Shown piece after piece: positions 16,361 to 26,599 of a stretch of DNA of 64,000 nucleotides. The translations under genes were made by a program, and so were the position numbers. Numbering within the stretch: the first letter of the stretch is position 1; each line of letters opens with the position of its first letter. Location of the stretch: positions 1-64,000 of the forward strand of contig JAFYCM010000048.1 of assembly GCA_017539645.1 (NCBI GenBank). Reading direction: 5' to 3'. A model generated the notes under the pieces. That model had not been told where the DNA came from. It made no database searches and was given only the letters and a program-made list of their open reading frames with translations. Origin of the DNA: Bacteroidales bacterium. GTDB taxonomy: Bacteria; Bacteroidota; Bacteroidia; Bacteroidales; Marinilabiliaceae.

Positions 16361-17800
16361 TCACCACCACCGTGGTAGCCAACGTTTTCGGAGCATACGT
16401 ATGATGAATATTATGCCGCGGAAACAGAGCTCTACGCACATGGCAAACCAAACGCCTTGTAGACCGTACCGTGGCGCTAAGAGTGCTGCCAGCGGAAGGC
16501 GCACAAGCCAAATGCTGCCGAAGTTCATCAGCGCAGGAATTATCGTTTTGCCAGCGCCTACAAAGGCATAATATATCACTATAGAAGCTGCGAATAGCGG
16601 TTCGGCAAAGGCCTCAATGCGCATCACCTCGGCGCCAAGACTCTGAATATCGGCACTGGGGGTCATAAATGCCATCACCGAGGGCGCAAATATGTACATA
16701 AGTATGCCCATGAATGTCATAATAGCTACGCCAGAGAATGTGGTCAGTTTGGCAAAGCCCCACACAAGATTTCGCCGCCGCGCACCAACGCTCTGACCGA
16801 CAAGTGTTGTGGCAGCCTCGCCCATGCCGTAGCCTGGCATGTAGCACATACTCTCGGCCGTAACAGCAAACGAGTTGGCTGCTATGGCTATGTTGCCAAG
16901 TGGCGCAACAATCATTGTAGAAACCACCTGCGCACAGTTCATCACCATGCGGTCCATCGACATAGGCAAACCTATCTTCAGCGCCTTCAGAACGCAATCG
17001 CGGCGCGGCATGAAGCTTCCGCTGGTGCAATGCAGTTTTAGCTCTCGCGAACGGAAAATGAGATAATACAAAAGCCACACAAGCGTAACTATCTCCGACA
17101 TCAGCGTGGCAAGTGCAGCGCCTACTACTCCCATATCCATTCCCGGCACTACTATTTGTAGGCCTAGGATTTCCACTTCGCGCGTTGGGAAAATCATCAG
17201 CGCGTTGAAAACTACGTCGAGAAGGCAAGTAACTATATTTACAATGCTCGGCAACTTCACGTTGCCACTACTGCGAAGCATTCCACTGGCAAGGCAGTTG
17301 TGCAAGAAGAATGGCACCATAAGCGAAAAAATCATAAAGTAGCTCGTAGAATCATGATTTATCTCCTCCGTGCCGCCAAGCCATTCGGGCAGATGTCCGC
17401 TAATAATTACGCCAATAGTAGCTATGAATAGTCCGAGGATAGTTATAGATGGAATGGATTGTCTGAGAACAGAGCGCGCACCGTTATTGTCTTTAGCCCC
17501 GATGAGTTGTGCCACTTGCACATAGAAACCCGCCGTTATGCCAATGCCCATACCGCCAATAAGCCACGTAGATGTTGCCACCAATCCAATGGATGCCGCA
17601 GCCTGATCGCCAAGGTGGCCAACCATTGCTGCATCTATGTAGGTCATAAGTATGTACGATAGCTGTGCAAGCATCGCTGGCACGCTAAGCCTAATTATCA
17701 GGCGGAGCTGTTGTCGCAGACTCATCTCGCGCCCATCACGAATGAGTTGTAGGAGTTGTTGGGTTCGTTCTTTTGCCATTTCGCGGGCAAAAGTAGTCAT
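16361..17800 (-). CDS. MATE-family multidrug/Na+ antiporter
   Basis: This 479-residue polytopic protein has about twelve hydrophobic helices. Its N-terminal half starts LIIRLSVPAMLAQLSYILMTYIDAAMVGHLGDQAAASIG, the hallmark MATE beginning, and the second half repeats the pattern (GLPMSMDRMVMNCAQVVSTMIVAPLG...GEAATTLVGQSVGARR). It exports cationic compounds or drugs in exchange for Na+ or H+ (family knowledge); the substrate cannot be read from sequence. The ATG at 17779 (MAKERTQQ) is an alternative start. It appears to be a single-gene unit, with the terminator of the thioredoxin gene just upstream. Confidence 0.93.
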   Translation of the reverse strand: MTTFAREMAKERTQQLLQLIRDGREMSLRQQLRLIIRLSVPAMLAQLSYILMTYIDAAMVGHLGDQAAASIGLVATSTWLIGGMGIGITAGFYVQVAQLIGAKDNNGARSVLRQSIPSITILGLFIATIGVIISGHLPEWLGGTEEINHDSTSYFMIFSLMVPFFLHNCLASGMLRSSGNVKLPSIVNIVTCLLDVVFNALMIFPTREVEILGLQIVVPGMDMGVVGAALATLMSEIVTLVWLLYYLIFRSRELKLHCTSGSFMPRRDCVLKALKIGLPMSMDRMVMNCAQVVSTMIVAPLGNIAIAANSFAVTAESMCYMPGYGMGEAATTLVGQSVGARRRNLVWGFAKLTTFSGVAIMTFMGILMYIFAPSVMAFMTPSADIQSLGAEVMRIEAFAEPLFAASIVIYYAFVGAGKTIIPALMNFGSIWLVRLPLAALLAPRYGLQGVWFAMCVELCFRGIIFIIRMLRKRWLPRWW

Positions 17801-17833
17801 TATGAGCTATAACAGTTTGTGTGTTGTGTGTTA

Positions 17834-17876
17834 ATAAAAATGTCATCCTAAGCAAAGGCCCAGAATGACATTATGT
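17834..17876 (-). terminator. Terminator of the thioredoxin-lipoprotein gene
   Basis: On the minus strand AATGTCAT and ATGACATT pair around a short loop, followed by TTTATT, 26 bp after the stop at 17902. Confidence 0.75.
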
Positions 17877-17901
17877 TTTCGTATTAATAGCTTGATAATT
17901 A

Positions 17902-19734
17902 TTACTTCATAGCCTCTTCGAGTTTTTCGCGCATAGTATCTACGCCAGGGAAGCCTGTGCTTTTGTAAGTCTGCTTGCCGTTTTTGTCGTAGATGGCGTA
18001 TGTAGGTATGCCTTCGGACTCGTATTGCTTCATAATATATTGATATTGACCTGTGGTCAGATAGTAGTGGTCGCCCGAAATCTCTGGTAACATCTCTTGC
18101 CATTTGGCGAGCGGCGAGGTGGCAGAAGTGATATATACAAACTGAACATCCTTATCCTTCAACTCTTCCTTCAGTGGTTCCATAGCCTTATGACCAGCAC
18201 GACACGGACCGCACCAAGTTGCCCAAACATCCACAAGCACTGCTTTGCCTTTGTATTTACTTAGGATGGTCGAGAGAATCTTCTCTGCTGCCACATCGTC
18301 ATACTTTTGATATGCAACATTTTCTTGCGCGCTGAGTTCTTGAGCTTTTCGCAACTTCTCGGCTTTGTATTCGCGGATAATCGCTTTGCAATCTTCGTCG
18401 GTTACGTCGTCTTCGTTCAGACCCGATAAGTCGGTATACATACGGAGCAAATCGGCGTTGAATGGCGTCATTGACTCAATGGTTTTGCTATCGACGTATC
18501 TCTTCAAAAGTTCAAAGCTGAACCCGATAGGCGAATATGGCTCGTTGAAATATTTATATGTATAAATGTCAGCAGGAACATCGGTAACCATTGCTCTATA
18601 TGCAGTGAAAAGGCTGTCATATTGTTCTCTTGTATCGCACACGATTTTGCCAGTCGTATATTTTGAATAGAAATATGTACGAGCAAAGTTTCGCGTCCAA
18701 TTAGCAAAATTCCATTCGGACTGCATAAAGAGCAAATCTTTTGCAGCTGTGGTATAATCTGATGCTTTGATGTCGTTGAGACGTTTCATAAGTGCAGATT
18801 TTATAGTATTGACGCGTTCTTCGGAAGTGTTGCAAACATCAAGGCTATCTGATAAGCTGTATTTATCGAAGAAAAAAACTCCATCAATATTTTGCGACAA
18901 ATCCATATTCGTTTTAGCAAGATAACCTTTGAATGCAAGGCAAGCTTGGGGGGCATCAGAAACTTTCATAAGTAAAGACGTCTCTTGTCCTGGAGCTATT
19001 ACGGCACGCACCTCTTTCATACCGGTGATGTAAATAAAAACCTCACGAGCTATACGAAGTGGAATTTCAACTGTGAGCGTTCCATCGTCGGCAAAGGCAA
19101 ACTGCTTATCGAATGCCTCATCTGAGTCTAAGGGTTGAAAATCAACGAATGACATATTCAACTTCATTTCAGGCTTATAGCCAAGCATCTTCACTTTGAT
19201 GGTTGCTACGCCTTTTTCAATCTTGGCAGCGGGAAGAGTCTCGTCGTCGGCATATTTCACGTTCTTCCACTCCTCGGGCCATTCGGGTTCGGCGTCTTTA
19301 GCGTCTTTACAAATGTTCCAGAAGCGGAAATCTTGGTCGTTGCAGCACTCGCTGAAGTGCATCACCTTGGTGTTTGTGGGCAGCGGCTCGAAGTGAAGCG
19401 CCAAATGTGCAACGCTGCTATCGGGCATCCAGAAGAGCGAGTCGGGCGTGAGGTCAGACTCGCTGTCGTTGGTCTTTGCGCCGCTAACTATGGCGTACTT
19501 AGTGCCATCGTCGGTGAAGAGACCCGAATTTTTGTCGAAGCGAATCCAGTTGTGAGCCGGATAGTGCACTTTGAGGTGAAGCACCGTTTCTGTTTGGTTC
19601 ATCTCTACTTTAGTAATCTCAAACTGTGAACCCGAGTTTGGAATGAATGCCGATGGGTTGTCCCAAACGACCTCTTTCGGTTGGCAAGCAACAAGCCCCA
19701 ACGCGAACAAAAGGATTGAATAACGTTTTTTCAT
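17902..19734 (-). CDS. Lipoprotein with C-terminal TlpA-type thioredoxin domain
   Basis: This is a 610-residue lipoprotein (lipobox Cys17, LGLVAC). Residues of about 30-480 form an uncharacterised region with beta-rich segments (FEITKVEMNQTETVLHLKVHYP, VATIKVKMLGYKPEMKLNMSF) and a helical part. The last 120 residues are a thioredoxin-like domain with ATWCGPC (Cys508, Cys511) and the cis-Pro motif GIPTYAIYD (Pro577). Such TlpA/ResA-like proteins act as periplasmic or outer-membrane-facing disulfide reductases in Bacteroidota. The gene stands alone, with 418 bp free upstream. The N-terminal region probably carries a substrate- or partner-binding role; that is inference. Confidence 0.85.
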   Translation of the reverse strand: MKKRYSILLFALGLVACQPKEVVWDNPSAFIPNSGSQFEITKVEMNQTETVLHLKVHYPAHNWIRFDKNSGLFTDDGTKYAIVSGAKTNDSESDLTPDSLFWMPDSSVAHLALHFEPLPTNTKVMHFSECCNDQDFRFWNICKDAKDAEPEWPEEWKNVKYADDETLPAAKIEKGVATIKVKMLGYKPEMKLNMSFVDFQPLDSDEAFDKQFAFADDGTLTVEIPLRIAREVFIYITGMKEVRAVIAPGQETSLLMKVSDAPQACLAFKGYLAKTNMDLSQNIDGVFFFDKYSLSDSLDVCNTSEERVNTIKSALMKRLNDIKASDYTTAAKDLLFMQSEWNFANWTRNFARTYFYSKYTTGKIVCDTREQYDSLFTAYRAMVTDVPADIYTYKYFNEPYSPIGFSFELLKRYVDSKTIESMTPFNADLLRMYTDLSGLNEDDVTDEDCKAIIREYKAEKLRKAQELSAQENVAYQKYDDVAAEKILSTILSKYKGKAVLVDVWATWCGPCRAGHKAMEPLKEELKDKDVQFVYITSATSPLAKWQEMLPEISGDHYYLTTGQYQYIMKQYESEGIPTYAIYDKNGKQTYKSTGFPGVDTMREKLEEAMK

Positions 19735-20152
19735 TGTTAGATATGTATTGATAAGTATACAGCATAAATATACGACAAATAGATATGACTGAACACTGCG
19801 CGCTTGATTTTCGCCACAAAAAGACTCGGCTTTTCATTTTTACATTCCATGCGCATTGATTATCTACGAGTTATATGTGATTACTTCGTTTTTTCCATTC
19901 TATTCGGTGATCATTTTACAAAAGAAAGAAGGGACAACACCTTCTGCAGCGCTGCCCCAACATTTCATAACAAAAAAACCAAAGAACGATACATGGCACA
20001 AGTAATTTTTTAGCGTTGCACCGCGCTCCGTTGAGCACCATATCATATTGTTAGCTAACCGATAATGGCTTAGGGTTTGCTTTCACAACATTGCAAAGAT
20101 ATAGCGAGGCATCGTTCTGTAAAATCACTATTATTAGGTATATATCAGGCGT
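19735..20152. other. Intergenic stretch without recognised feature
   Basis: I see no gene, repeat or strong hairpin. A 69-codon plus-strand frame (19804-20013) has no family resemblance or start signal. The region must hold the minus-strand promoter of the thioredoxin-lipoprotein gene; TATATTTATG near 19765 is a weak -7 candidate. Confidence 0.5.
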
Positions 20153-20902
20153 TCAGTACCTCTTATTTATAAAGAGATAAAAGAAGAACTTCACCGCTAT
20201 AGGTATGTGACACGCTATGGTCGATAGCAGTCCGTAGTAATGCACCATGATGCGGAAACGTTCGCGAAGACCAGCCGAGATGTTATGCTTGGTTATGCCG
20301 CCATCGAGGAAACGTGCAAGTGTCATGTGCGTATTAAGTATGCTGCGGCTTCGCTTGAGTATAGATACGCACCAATCGAAATCGGCTGAAAAACGGTAAC
20401 TAATGTCGTATTCGTTGGCAAGCGCGCGTTTTGCTATGAATGCTTGATGGCTCACGAGCATACCCATGCGAAAACTCTTCCACGTGAGTTTTTCGGGCGG
20501 GGTGAGGCGACGTCCACCAATCACTTCACCGTCCATGCTCGTCATCAGAGTGTCGCCGTATATTACGTCTGGTAATTCGTTGGTTATTAGTTTGGTAACA
20601 TCATCGAGCGTGGTATTGGTAGCTATCTCGTCGCCAGAATTTATAAACCAAACGTAGTCGCCAGTGGCAGCACGCAAACCTTTGTTCATAGCATCGTATA
20701 GACCTTTGTCTTTCTCGCTGACTATGTACGATATAGCATATTTATATGGCTCTATTTTTTTCAGAGTATCGTCGGTCGAAGCGCCATCGATAATAATATA
20801 CTCAATATTTTTATACGTCTGATTTACAATGCTTTCAATGGTTCGTTCGATAGTTTCAGCGGCATTGTAGGTAATAGTAATTATACTGAATTTGGGCTGC
20901 AT
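20153..20902 (-). CDS. Family 2 glycosyltransferase
   Basis: The 249-residue product begins FSIITITYNAAETIERTIESI and carries IIIDGASTDDTL (nucleotide-binding Asp), KDKGLYDAMNKGLRAATGDYVWFINSGDE (acceptor and DxD-like region) and SADFDWCVSILKR. It is a GT-A fold GT2 enzyme of the WcaA/WfgS-like type, likely cytoplasmic and membrane-associated, adding a sugar to a surface polysaccharide or lipid-linked glycan. Its stop lies upstream of the spacer, and its start is 6 bp after the GT4 gene, so the two form an operon. Donor sugar unknown. Confidence 0.9.
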   Translation of the reverse strand: MQPKFSIITITYNAAETIERTIESIVNQTYKNIEYIIIDGASTDDTLKKIEPYKYAISYIVSEKDKGLYDAMNKGLRAATGDYVWFINSGDEIATNTTLDDVTKLITNELPDVIYGDTLMTSMDGEVIGGRRLTPPEKLTWKSFRMGMLVSHQAFIAKRALANEYDISYRFSADFDWCVSILKRSRSILNTHMTLARFLDGGITKHNISAGLRERFRIMVHYYGLLSTIACHIPIAVKFFFYLFINKRY

Positions 20903-20908
20903 AATTAT

Positions 20909-22174
20909 TTAGTAGCCTCTCAAGGCACGTTCATATACATTGATATACATATTAGCCACACGGCTTTCAGCGAATTGCGCTATTGCACTCTGACGAACCT
21001 TGTTACGCGTCTCTTTATTACTGAAAAATAGAATGTTATAGATACCATCGGCAAGACTGAGCGAGTTTTTGGCTTCCGAAAGGAAACCCGTCTCGTTGTG
21101 CTTTATCATCTCAGGCACACCACCCGTACTAAACCCAACAACAGGCGTACCACACGACATGCTCTCAACCACAGTGTTTGGCAAGTTATCTTGCAATGAT
21201 GGCAAAATGAAAGCATCGGCGGCATTGTAGATTTTCACAAGCGTTTGCGGCTCAGAAATGAACTTCATCGCATGTGTCTTGAACATATACGATTTCTCGC
21301 TGAAGTGGTTATCGTTGCCAAACATCACCAATTCGATATTACCTGATAACTTTGGGAAACTATCGTGCAAAATACCGAGCGCCTCGTTGAGATAGCGCAT
21401 ACCTTTTCGCACATCGTTGACGTTGGCTGCACCGAAGAGCAGAAGTTTTTTATCGAGCGGCAAACCAAGATCCTTGCGGCACTCGGTTCTATCTATCGGT
21501 TTGTAGAAATCCGTATCGATAGGATTAGGTATGGTGGTTACTGGCACGTGCGAGAAGAGAAAACTACTCTTAGCCATAGACGCAAGCCAATGGCTACAAG
21601 CCACCACATTAAGATTGGCGTGGCGAAAGAGTTGTTTTTTGCGTAGGAATGTTATTGCCGAAAGGTCCGTTTTGCTCGCCTTGCGCATGAATGGGCAAAA
21701 GCCGCAATGCTCGTTGAATTCCAAGCAGCTACCTGCATAGTGACAACCTCCGGTAAACGGCCACATGTCGTGCATGGTCCAGACTATTGGTTTGCCAAGA
21801 GCAAAAAGCTGTTCCAAACCATCGAGCGACACGAAACCATCGTTTATCCAATGTAAATGAATGATGTCGGCATCCTTCACCACTTCGTGATTAGAAATGT
21901 CGCGTCCCGTGGTGGCAAGAGAAAAATTGGTATGCAACTTATGTTCGCGCTCATTCACATAGATGGTAAATCGCTCTTCCATATAGTTACGGAAGTTCTC
22001 CATCCTAGCACGCATTCCCTCGGCAGTGATGTATTCGTTGTCCTCGTGCCTATGTTTCTCCTGCGACAGGAAGGAACTCTCTATACCAACTCTCAACAGC
22101 GACCTATGCAAACGCATGGCAGCCACAGCGGCACCACTGCCAGAGTCGGTTTTATTGATATGGACAACTTTCAT
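20909..22174 (-). CDS. Family 4 glycosyltransferase
   Basis: The 421-residue product has a GT-B layout: an N-terminal acceptor domain with KTDSGSGAAVAAMRLHRSL and IIHLHWINDGFVS, followed by the C-terminal nucleotide-sugar domain with LLFGAANVNDVRKG and ADAFILPSLQDNLPNTVVESMSCGTPVVGFSTGGVPEMI, containing the E-x7-E motif of GT4. It works with the GT2 enzyme encoded 6 bp downstream in building an envelope glycan. No Wzx, Wzy or sugar-nucleotide gene is nearby, so this is a detached pair and not a full polysaccharide cluster. Confidence 0.9.
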   Translation of the reverse strand: MKVVHINKTDSGSGAAVAAMRLHRSLLRVGIESSFLSQEKHRHEDNEYITAEGMRARMENFRNYMEERFTIYVNEREHKLHTNFSLATTGRDISNHEVVKDADIIHLHWINDGFVSLDGLEQLFALGKPIVWTMHDMWPFTGGCHYAGSCLEFNEHCGFCPFMRKASKTDLSAITFLRKKQLFRHANLNVVACSHWLASMAKSSFLFSHVPVTTIPNPIDTDFYKPIDRTECRKDLGLPLDKKLLLFGAANVNDVRKGMRYLNEALGILHDSFPKLSGNIELVMFGNDNHFSEKSYMFKTHAMKFISEPQTLVKIYNAADAFILPSLQDNLPNTVVESMSCGTPVVGFSTGGVPEMIKHNETGFLSEAKNSLSLADGIYNILFFSNKETRNKVRQSAIAQFAESRVANMYINVYERALRGY

Positions 22175-22263
22175 CTACAGCTGCAATTTTTTCCCAAAGA
22201 TATATAGTTAACTACTAAATATCAGCACAGAGTCTGAATATGTATACACTTCGTTCGAGCGAA

Positions 22264-22298
22264 CTAAAAATAGCCGGCTTCGACTTGCTCAGCCGACA
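22264..22298 (-). terminator. Terminator of the lamin-tail gene
   Basis: On the minus strand GTCGGCT pairs with AGCCGGC (one G-U pair) and is followed by TATTTTTAG, about 20 bp after the stop at 22319. Confidence 0.7.
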
Positions 22299-22318
22299 AT
22301 TCTATATTCAAAAGCGAA

Positions 22319-25300
22319 TCATTTCGTCACGCCTATAACGCAGGTCTTCTTGAACTCCTTCGTTTTGCCGCCTGTCTGCCATGCCGATATGTACACTATG
22401 TAAGTTCCCGGCATTAATATCGATTGGTTAGAATCGCGACCATTCCAGAGCATTACGCCTGTCGCTGGCAAAGTTTCATTGTTATACGGACGTGACACCT
22501 CATCGCCCGAAGGGGTGAATATGCGCATTGTAGCAAACCAAAAACCATCGGTGAACGTAGTATTTACAATCAGTTCATCATCAATACCATCGCCGTCAGG
22601 CGTAAATATGCGCTTGGCAATTGTCACCTCCGATACACTCGCCACAACAGAATCACGATTTTGCGAATTTCGCGTCGTTGGTGTAGCATAGTTACTCAGC
22701 GCCGAAGCTGATGTCCAGTTACTTACTTCATTTGTGGGCGCAGTCAGGCTTATTCTCTCAAGCGAAACATTCTCGTGCGCGCTTCGCATCAGCGGGTTGT
22801 GCATCTGCTTGCTATAGGCGAGGTAATCCAAAATGTCGCCACTTGCTGTGGTTATAGCTATTTCGCCTTCGTCGGCAGCGAGGCCTGGAAATTTGGCCAT
22901 CTCCACCACTCTATCGGGGCGAACGACTTCAAATGTAGTTAGCACGCTTAGGCTATCTGCTGTAAGCACCACATAATCATCAGGAAACATTGGTTTCTGT
23001 TGGTTACTTATGGCATTATACGTAGTCACTACACCATTTGCACACTTAGCAAATGCGAGCGTAGAAAGGTCGATAATTTTCTGCGTATTATTATAAATCT
23101 CCACAAAATCGGCCTTTGCCGGATTCGCTGCCGTCATAATTTCATTTATAAGTATGGCATCGCTAACCTCGGCAGCCTCGCAAATACCAACCGACAAAAC
23201 AACTTCGCCTGAAGCATTTCCTGCCAAATCGTCCACCGACGGCAATCGCAACTTGTAGGTCACACCGCGGCGAACCTCATCGTTTATCTTGAATACAAAC
23301 GTCTTCTGCGTTTTGGCGTCGTAGCCCACAAGTTCTACAGAAGCGTTTGCGCCATTGAGTTTCACACTGCTATAGATGCTCAGCGTATCTATCGGCTCAG
23401 AGTAAACTATTGTCAACACACTATCGGTAAGTATTGCTGAAACCACTCGCGGATTATCCATATCGACCTCATCGGAGTAGACACTATTTTGCATGCAAGG
23501 CGTTCCGCCATCATCACTAACAGATGCTCTATAATTCGTCTCACTCAACGAAAGATTGTACGGCGATACTCGTTCGAGCGACCAGCCGCCTGCCTGCTTT
23601 TCAGTACTAAGCAAAGAACTTTCGTATGGAAAGAAATCAATGATTCTGCCGCTCTGGTCTGTGAGTGTCAACTCGCAACTGGCATTTGTAATAGCCGTTG
23701 CAGACCAGGACGAAAGTGCAACGGCAGAACCAAACTCGCTGAAGCTCTGTACAGCACTGCTCGCCACCAAAACCACATATTCGCCCGCACCAAGCACAAA
23801 CTCAGGCATCACTCCAGTCTTAGTCGACGTGGAAAGCGTCCAACTTTTCAGATTAACTGCTTTATCCGATGCATTGAAGAGTTCTACATACTCGAAGTTT
23901 GGCAAGCCCAAATCGTCAGTTGGTTTAGCCATTACTTCGTTGATTACCACGCAACCTCTATATGTTGCCTCAAGATATTCAATAGGTTCTACGCAGTAAT
24001 TTTCATTATTACAAATACTTACATTGCCATTCAAGTCCGAAATTCCATAAAGCGAATATGTACCAAATGCGGCAACTGGCTTAGACAGAAGCATTTCAAA
24101 ACGATTGAGCATCACCTCATCAAAAGATAGCAATGTAAGTTTTATTCTCTCACCATTGAAATCTGCAACTCGTTCAAACTTAGTAGTATCGATAGGCTCA
24201 TCGAAAGCAATAATTAACGTATCACAGCTACTATTCAGCTCTATTTCAAATTTTGGCGATGTACCATCACCATTTTCCGCTTTCACCGAATTTTCCGCAC
24301 ATGGTGTTCCACCTACACTCGAACCGGAATTTATTTGATTATCCGCCGATAACGAAAGATTATCTAAATCTATCCGTTCGATAGAAATATCTTTTTCAGC
24401 TGATTTATACGTCATTGCATCAATAACTCGCCCAATATCATCGCGCAAAACAAGCGTAGTTCCGCTGTTTGTCAGAGAGTTATAGGCAAATGGCGAAGCA
24501 ATTGACGCAACATTTTCATACTCCGCAAATAACGGTGCTTTACTTGAAGCTACTAACAATAGATAAGTATGCGGATATAAATATGTATCAGCAATTTTAC
24601 CACTCTTAGCTAACGTACCAACCGTCCAATTGTGTAGATAAACAACGGAATCTGTTCTGTTATAGATTTCTATGTATTCTGCGTTTGGCAGTGATGCACC
24701 GGCAGTAGGATTTGCCATAATCTCACTTATCACCACATCGCCTCTATTTATCACTCGTTTAGCTTTCACTTTATCCTCTTCGGGGTCAGGGTCCGAAGGC
24801 TCATTAGGTTCTTCTGTCTCAATAGGATCAACGACTTCCTCCGACTTCGCCGAGAATTTCAATTCGTAACTATCGAAAATGAAATTGGCTTGCGAACGTG
24901 TTTTGCTGTATTTACAATAAAGACCGGTTGCATTCATTTCGCTCAAATCACTCATCGCCACCAAATACGAGCAATCGAGCGATTCATTTCCATCATCATC
25001 AACCACATACAAGGAGAATTCAGACACTTCGAGCGAATCTTGCCGAGTAATATGCAGATTGAACGTTGTGCCAAATGTCGTTACTCCTGTTGCAACTATT
25101 TTACCACCATTAAGAATGGTCAACTTTTTATCTGTATATCCAAGATTTACAGACAAATAGCTATTTGCATTTGAAGTATCACTCAACAATACTATACGAG
25201 CATAATTAGAGGTCGACACAGCGTTTATGCAATGCATCTTCACGCGCCATTCTGTTACTGCACGCGCATCTACCGTATCTGCAACTATTTGCGAAGCACC

Positions 25301-25453
25301 AGCTGCTTGCTCAGCTCTGTTCAACACAAGCAACTCGCCATTCGAAACAAAATGCGCCGTGTCGCCCACCCAGCGGAAGCCTGCCCACTCAAGTTCTTGC
25401 GCTTTCGCGACCATAGCGCTGCACATCATAAGTATTATCAGCAACCTTTTCAT
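22319..25453 (-). CDS. Surface protein with three lamin-tail-like domains
   Basis: This 1044-residue secreted protein has a signal peptide (MKRLLIILMMCSAMVAKA, cleavage before Q). An N-terminal beta region (about 20-210) is followed by three lamin-tail (LTD) domains: VVISEIMANPTAG...AEYIEIYN near 240, VVINEVMAKPTDD...FEYVELFN near 500, and ILINEIMTAANPAKADFVEIYN near 760. Between them are Ig-like segments containing IAFDEPIDTTKF and IVYSEPIDTLS. The C-terminal 80 residues (FTPDGDGIDDELIV...LWNGRDSNQSILMPGTYIVYI) resemble the FlgD-like/gliding-associated domain common at the end of secreted Bacteroidota proteins. Function unknown, probably structural or adhesive. mtgA lies 12 bp upstream in the same direction. 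Confidence 0.85.
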   Translation of the reverse strand: MKRLLIILMMCSAMVAKAQELEWAGFRWVGDTAHFVSNGELLVLNRAEQAAGASQIVADTVDARAVTEWRVKMHCINAVSTSNYARIVLLSDTSNANSYLSVNLGYTDKKLTILNGGKIVATGVTTFGTTFNLHITRQDSLEVSEFSLYVVDDDGNESLDCSYLVAMSDLSEMNATGLYCKYSKTRSQANFIFDSYELKFSAKSEEVVDPIETEEPNEPSDPDPEEDKVKAKRVINRGDVVISEIMANPTAGASLPNAEYIEIYNRTDSVVYLHNWTVGTLAKSGKIADTYLYPHTYLLLVASSKAPLFAEYENVASIASPFAYNSLTNSGTTLVLRDDIGRVIDAMTYKSAEKDISIERIDLDNLSLSADNQINSGSSVGGTPCAENSVKAENGDGTSPKFEIELNSSCDTLIIAFDEPIDTTKFERVADFNGERIKLTLLSFDEVMLNRFEMLLSKPVAAFGTYSLYGISDLNGNVSICNNENYCVEPIEYLEATYRGCVVINEVMAKPTDDLGLPNFEYVELFNASDKAVNLKSWTLSTSTKTGVMPEFVLGAGEYVVLVASSAVQSFSEFGSAVALSSWSATAITNASCELTLTDQSGRIIDFFPYESSLLSTEKQAGGWSLERVSPYNLSLSETNYRASVSDDGGTPCMQNSVYSDEVDMDNPRVVSAILTDSVLTIVYSEPIDTLSIYSSVKLNGANASVELVGYDAKTQKTFVFKINDEVRRGVTYKLRLPSVDDLAGNASGEVVLSVGICEAAEVSDAILINEIMTAANPAKADFVEIYNNTQKIIDLSTLAFAKCANGVVTTYNAISNQQKPMFPDDYVVLTADSLSVLTTFEVVRPDRVVEMAKFPGLAADEGEIAITTASGDILDYLAYSKQMHNPLMRSAHENVSLERISLTAPTNEVSNWTSASALSNYATPTTRNSQNRDSVVASVSEVTIAKRIFTPDGDGIDDELIVNTTFTDGFWFATMRIFTPSGDEVSRPYNNETLPATGVMLWNGRDSNQSILMPGTYIVYISAWQTGGKTKEFKKTCVIGVTK

Positions 25454-25465
25454 AATCTGCTGTGT

Positions 25466-26182
25466 TTATTCGTATTTGACTCTACCTATTTTCTCCATCA
25501 CTCCCAAAATCTGCCCTTGTCGTTTGTATACATATTCCGACGGTCGCGCAAGTTTCATTCGTGCAGGATTAGGAAGAACAGCCGCCATCAGCGCAGCTTC
25601 TTCACGCGAAAGTCTCTTTGCCGAATGGCCGAAAAACTTCTGCGATGCTGCCTCAGCACCATAAACTCCAGGCGCAAGCTCCACCACATTTAAGTACACT
25701 TCCATAATTCGCTCCTTACCCCAAATGAGTTCTATCAGCACTGTAAATCCAGCCTCAAGACCCTTGCGAAACCACGAGCGACCGTTCCATAGGAAGACAT
25801 TTTTCGCCACTTGCTGACTGATTGTACTACCGCCGTGCACGCGCCTCTTTTTCTGATTATGCTCCATTGCACGTTTGATGTCGTCCCACGAGAAGCCACT
25901 GTGCTGCGTAAACAGATTATCCTCCGACGCTACAACCGCCAATGCAAGATTCGGCGAAATCTGCGAGAGCGGCACCCATTTTTGCGTCACAGACACATTG
26001 TGTTTTCCGGCTTGAGCACGCATAAACATTGTATTGGTTACCGGCAGAAATTTATAAACAGTCACCCAAACAATTGCCACCAACAAACATGCAGCAATAG
26101 CTATCAGCACAATGCGAACTGCCACACGCAAGCCGTGCCCACTTTTCGATTCTTCTTCCTGATTCTCAATACTATTATCCAT
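25466..26182 (-). CDS. mtgA: Monofunctional peptidoglycan glycosyltransferase
   Basis: I choose the ATG at 26182 (238 residues, MDNSIENQEEE). A longer in-frame extension to 26290 is Cys-rich and unlike the family. A single N-terminal anchor (VRIVLIAIAACLLVAIVWVTVY) is followed by the GT51 domain: VVASEDNLFTQHSGF with the catalytic Glu, GGSTISQQVAKNVFLW, and ELIWGKERIMEVYLNVVELAPGVYG. It polymerises lipid II into glycan strands at the inner membrane and has no transpeptidase domain. It shares an operon with the lamin-tail protein gene. Confidence 0.93.
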   Translation of the reverse strand: MDNSIENQEEESKSGHGLRVAVRIVLIAIAACLLVAIVWVTVYKFLPVTNTMFMRAQAGKHNVSVTQKWVPLSQISPNLALAVVASEDNLFTQHSGFSWDDIKRAMEHNQKKRRVHGGSTISQQVAKNVFLWNGRSWFRKGLEAGFTVLIELIWGKERIMEVYLNVVELAPGVYGAEAASQKFFGHSAKRLSREEAALMAAVLPNPARMKLARPSEYVYKRQGQILGVMEKIGRVKYE

Positions 26183-26599
26183 AAATGGGGAGTTTTTACA
26201 TATAAAATCAAAAGTAGCGCTTTTGTCGCAACCTCGTTCGCATAAACCACACACTATCAAACTAATAACATACGATAAAACAACACTCATAAATATTTAG
26301 GAGCACAAAAAGCCGATTTCAATTAGTAAGAATTGTCTGCACAAAAGGCCCTTCAGCACACATTTCAGATTACAGCAAACCACAATCAAATCGCCAATAG
26401 CCACATAAATACTTATACCTCAATGACTTACAACGCAAAATTCAATTTTCATTTTATATATAAATACTATTATGCTACTACTTTTGTACTACTGAAAAAC
26501 TATTTTTACACAAAAAAGGTTTTGTTATGAAATAAAAAAGGTTCATATTTGCATCAAGAAAAACGCTAAACGGAGTCAAGTAAGACTCTAATATCAGAG
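26183..26599. other. Divergent intergenic region, mtgA and DUF6266 gene
   Basis: This AT-rich spacer has no gene. Besides the promoter at 26521-26551 there is a second TAnnTTTG match (TACTTTTG, 26479-26486) without a convincing -33 partner. No hairpin of note. Confidence 0.55.
26521..26551 (+). promoter_or_regulatory. Promoter of the DUF6266 gene
   Basis: TTTG (26521-26524), 19 bases, then CATATTTG (26544-26551), one mismatch from TAnnTTTG. The start codon lies 48 bp further. Confidence 0.55.

Noticed and set aside
19804-20013. 69-codon plus-strand frame in the spacer at 19.9 kb
   Set aside because: No domain, no promoter and no conserved pattern.
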